This document shows positions 61,505-64,000 of a DNA stretch of 64,000 bases, piece by piece. The translations under genes and the position numbers were made by a program. The DNA is from Eonycteris spelaea. Lineage: Eukaryota > Chordata > Mammalia > Chiroptera > Pteropodidae. Each line of letters starts with the position of its first letter. Positions within the stretch are counted from its first letter, which is position 1. The DNA is taken from the NCBI GenBank assembly GCA_003508835.1, contig PUFA01000003.1:8471501-8535500 (forward strand), read 5' to 3'. The notes under the pieces were generated by a model, which saw nothing but the letters and a program-made list of their open reading frames with translations, ran no database searches and was not told the origin of the DNA.

Positions 61505-62321
61505 TGAGGAATTAAAATAAATGTCAAATGTTAAAGCCTAAAATATTAATAAATAACATGAAGATTCTTTTGAAAGGACAAAAGAAGAAAAAGAGCTGAA
61601 GTCTCACAGAAGAGAGATAATGAAAGATAATAGTTAAATACTTCAGAGAAGTACAGAAATATAGCCCTTCGAAAATTTTGAAATGTAAAATATGTAATAT
61701 TATTACAGTAGTAGAATTGTAACATATAATTCAAAATTATGATATAAATCAATCATTACATAAATTTCTGTGGTTTGTTTTTATCATTATTATCCATAAT
61801 AAGGGGAAAGCAAAGTAAATAGAAGATCTATATCTAATTCAATTATCAAAATGAGCATGTCTGGGTTTTAAGATAATCATTATTAATATGTTAAATGATT
61901 TATAGCAAGAAAATGGTATACTGGATAAAGTACTAGCATATTTCAGTAGCAGATTGGAAGCTCTAAAAAAGCACCAAATGGAAATCATGAAATGGAGAAT
62001 AGTGTCAGAAATTAAAGTTCATTGAGTGAGTTTCACAGAAGATTGGACATAGGTAAAGAAAGGATAAGTGAATTTGAAGCCAAGTAAAAAGAAATTAAAT
62101 TAAAGCATGGAGAGAAAAAGATTGTTTAAAAATGACTCTCAGTAACCTGTGATATAATGTCAGTTAATATACATGCAATTATGCAATTGGAGCTCAAAAG
62201 GAAAAACAAGCAAATGGACTGAAATTTTTTGGAGGAAAAAAGTCTGAAAGATTGAAGAAAGTAATGAAAAATGTCAACTCACAGAGCTAACAAGCTCTAT
62301 AAACTGTATGTAATCAGATTT

Positions 62322-62386
62322 TACACACACACACAAACATACACACACACAAGTGCACAGCACACACACACACACACACACACAAA
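62322..62386. repeat. (CA)n microsatellite inside L1
   Basis: CA units with 'aaacat' and 'aagtgcacag' interruptions. It has expanded within the decayed L1 sequence. Confidence 0.9.
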
Positions 62387-62524
62387 ACCTTGGCACATCA
62401 TAAGCAAATGGCCGAAAACCACAGATAAAAGAAAATGTTAAAGGAAGACAAAGACAAAATATACCAATAAAAAATGAATATACAAATACACAATGGTCAG
62501 ACAAAATAACAAAAACAGAACTCT

Positions 62525-63025
62525 GACCCATAGTCTGCAGCAACCATCCCTGGAAACTAGCCCCTTTTCTGTAGTAACTAAACCAGGAAGTCAGCTTCTT
62601 CCTATAAGTCAGACTTACAAGAAGTCAGACAACTATCTCTAGTACCCAGCCTACGAAGTTGAACAATAACTCCTGTCACAATTGGTCCAAAAAGGCCAAG
62701 ACTTGATTAATAACTCACAGCTTCCCTAATTTTTTCCCCACCATTCAATTTAGAACCAACCAGAGAAAGCCCTACGCACTCCTATCTAATTGCATAAGGT
62801 GTCCCATGTCTAGTAAGCCCACCACTAGCTTCCCCATGCCAACTGCTTCCAATCAAGACATACCTAAAGCCTTTTCTTTTCATTATAAAGCTTTCCTATC
62901 CCTCTGCCTACCTCTGAGTCTTTAACAAACACAACTGAAGGTGGCTGACTCTTGCTAGAGCAAGCTCTGAATAGTCTTTACCTGTTCTCATTTGGCTGGT
63001 CTTCACTCATTTCCACATACTATCT
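62525..63025 (+). mobile_element. Solo LTR-like insertion (class I-like) within L1
   Basis: L1 homology is interrupted by about 500 bases that begin TGACCCATAG and end near 'tttccacata'. The U3-R-U5 style end is 'cattataaagctttcctatc' (a TATA-like box), 'ctgactcttgctagagcaag', 'ctctgaatagtc'. No coding sequence is retained. Boundaries are approximate. Confidence 0.5.
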
Positions 63026-63864
63026 AGAAGAACAAAAATGACTGCTGACTACACATAACAATTCAAACCAGAACAAAAAAACACAATCTTTAAAGGGTTT
63101 TAGAGAAAAATACTCATACCCTAAAAGTCTACAATCAGTGGAAAAAGTCCTTGAAAACTATGAAACAAATATAGATCCAATAAACAACAGGTGGGAGAAT
63201 TTGTCACTAGTAGAAACTATACAACAAAAAGATAAAGTAAATCCCTCAATACAAAGGCAAATAATTCCAGATGAAAACACAGCTTAAAAGTGAAAAATTA
63301 TAAATATCTAGAAAACATAAAAGATCATTTTAATCTTTCTCTATAAAAGGCTATCAAAAGCAAAAATAGTAATATAAACATAGAGTTTACAAATTATGAA
63401 GTAAAATATGAAAGCAATAGCACACAAAAAAATAGCACTTGGAAATCTATAATTTTAAGATTCTTATATTAAAAATAAAATGGTAAAGTAAGAATTCAAA
63501 GCATGCTATAATAAGGTAGATATACATTGATCTTTACATTCAGATTGTTTTCTTTGTTACAGATGTAGTCATAATTATTTTGGCCAATGGGAAAAGGAAT
63601 CCCAGAACTTACACATTTCCCCTCCTCCTTTTCCCAACAAGATGACACCATATTTTTAATTTCACTTTTCACCTTTACAAGAGAAGGGGGCTGAGATGGA
63701 TTAGAATGAGAGAATGATGAAAAAGACATTTTCTCCTAAGCTTTGCAAGCTGGGACTCTTCAAAGTACTTACTTTAGATGCAGGGGACTCTGGGACAACG
63801 GGGTATGTCTTAGTTCTTTAAATATCACCTGTGCTCCATTAACGGAAGACAGAAAAGTCCCTTG

Positions 63865-63955
63865 AACAGTACTTACTGAACATCTCCTAAGCACAGAGTT
63901 CAAAACGGGTTCCTTAATTCTTTCACACAAATCTCAATTACTACCTTCTCTTAGA
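63865..63955 (-). repeat. MIR SINE fragment, antisense
   Basis: Reversed MIR: 'actgaacatctcctaagcac', 'ttctttcacacaaatctcaa'. Confidence 0.5.
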
Positions 63956-64000
63956 GAAAAGAATGTAAAATGGCAAATCCTACTGAGTAGCACAGTAACG

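Larger units (their letters stand above)
61895..63480 (+). mobile_element. Decayed L1M ORF1 region, split by an LTR
   Basis: ORF1-like sequence runs from about 61895 ('gtagcagattggaagctcta') to 62520 and resumes at about 63030 ('aaaatgactgctgact', 'gagaatttgtcactagtag'), ending near 63480. Stops and gaps are frequent. Confidence 0.65.

Noticed and set aside
63496..63729. A further NOL4 exon on the minus strand
   Set aside because: The peptide resembles no NOL4 segment that I know, and no matching acceptor and donor pair frames it.
1..64000. Prokaryotic features such as operons, CRISPR arrays, toxin systems or prophage
   Set aside because: The sequence is mammalian intron with fossil retroelements; nothing of this kind is present.

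Overview
The window is AT-rich vertebrate nuclear DNA, from a placental mammal. It holds fossil L1, L2, MIR, MLT1 and hAT repeats, several retroviral LTR remnants, many microsatellites, and only one convincing coding exon. There are no Alu, B1/B2, ruminant, horse or abundant carnivore-type SINEs. The L1 3' ends look laurasiatherian. A short retroposon built on 5S ribosomal RNA (about 50.2-50.4 kb) matches the kind of SINE described from fruit bats (Pteropodidae). A megabat is therefore my best guess for the organism, at moderate confidence.

The single real coding feature is a 284-nt internal exon on the minus strand (30107-30390) with a good donor and acceptor. Its 94 codons are highly characteristic and I recognise them as NOL4 (nucleolar protein 4). 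The window is therefore read as two large NOL4 introns around this exon. Transcription runs from high to low coordinates. I found no second NOL4 coding exon.

Layout: 1-10.1 kb is dominated by two decayed plus-strand L1 elements, the second containing a solo LTR and another nested insertion. From 10 to 29 kb there are MIR and L2 fragments, LTR-like sequences, a hAT MITE with intact target duplication, and L1 pieces. The exon lies at 30.1-30.4 kb. From 30.4 to 50 kb there are L2, MIR and MLT1 fossils, an ATCT tetranucleotide repeat, a G-quadruplex-prone tract and a diverged local duplication containing MIR pairs (47.7-48.9 kb). The 5S-derived SINE is at 50.2 kb. A GC- and CpG-richer island at 54.5-54.9 kb carries, on the gene strand, a TATA-like box and a consensus splice donor. 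It could be an internal alternative promoter and first exon for a shorter NOL4 transcript, and an RFX-type X-box lies about 0.9 kb away. From 56 to 64 kb there are a long imperfect palindrome, more L1, MLT1 and LTR sequence, and CA, CT and CG-alternating repeats.

No prokaryotic genes, CRISPR arrays, operons or intact mobile-element genes are present. All other open frames longer than 60 codons are chance frames or fragments of decayed repeats.
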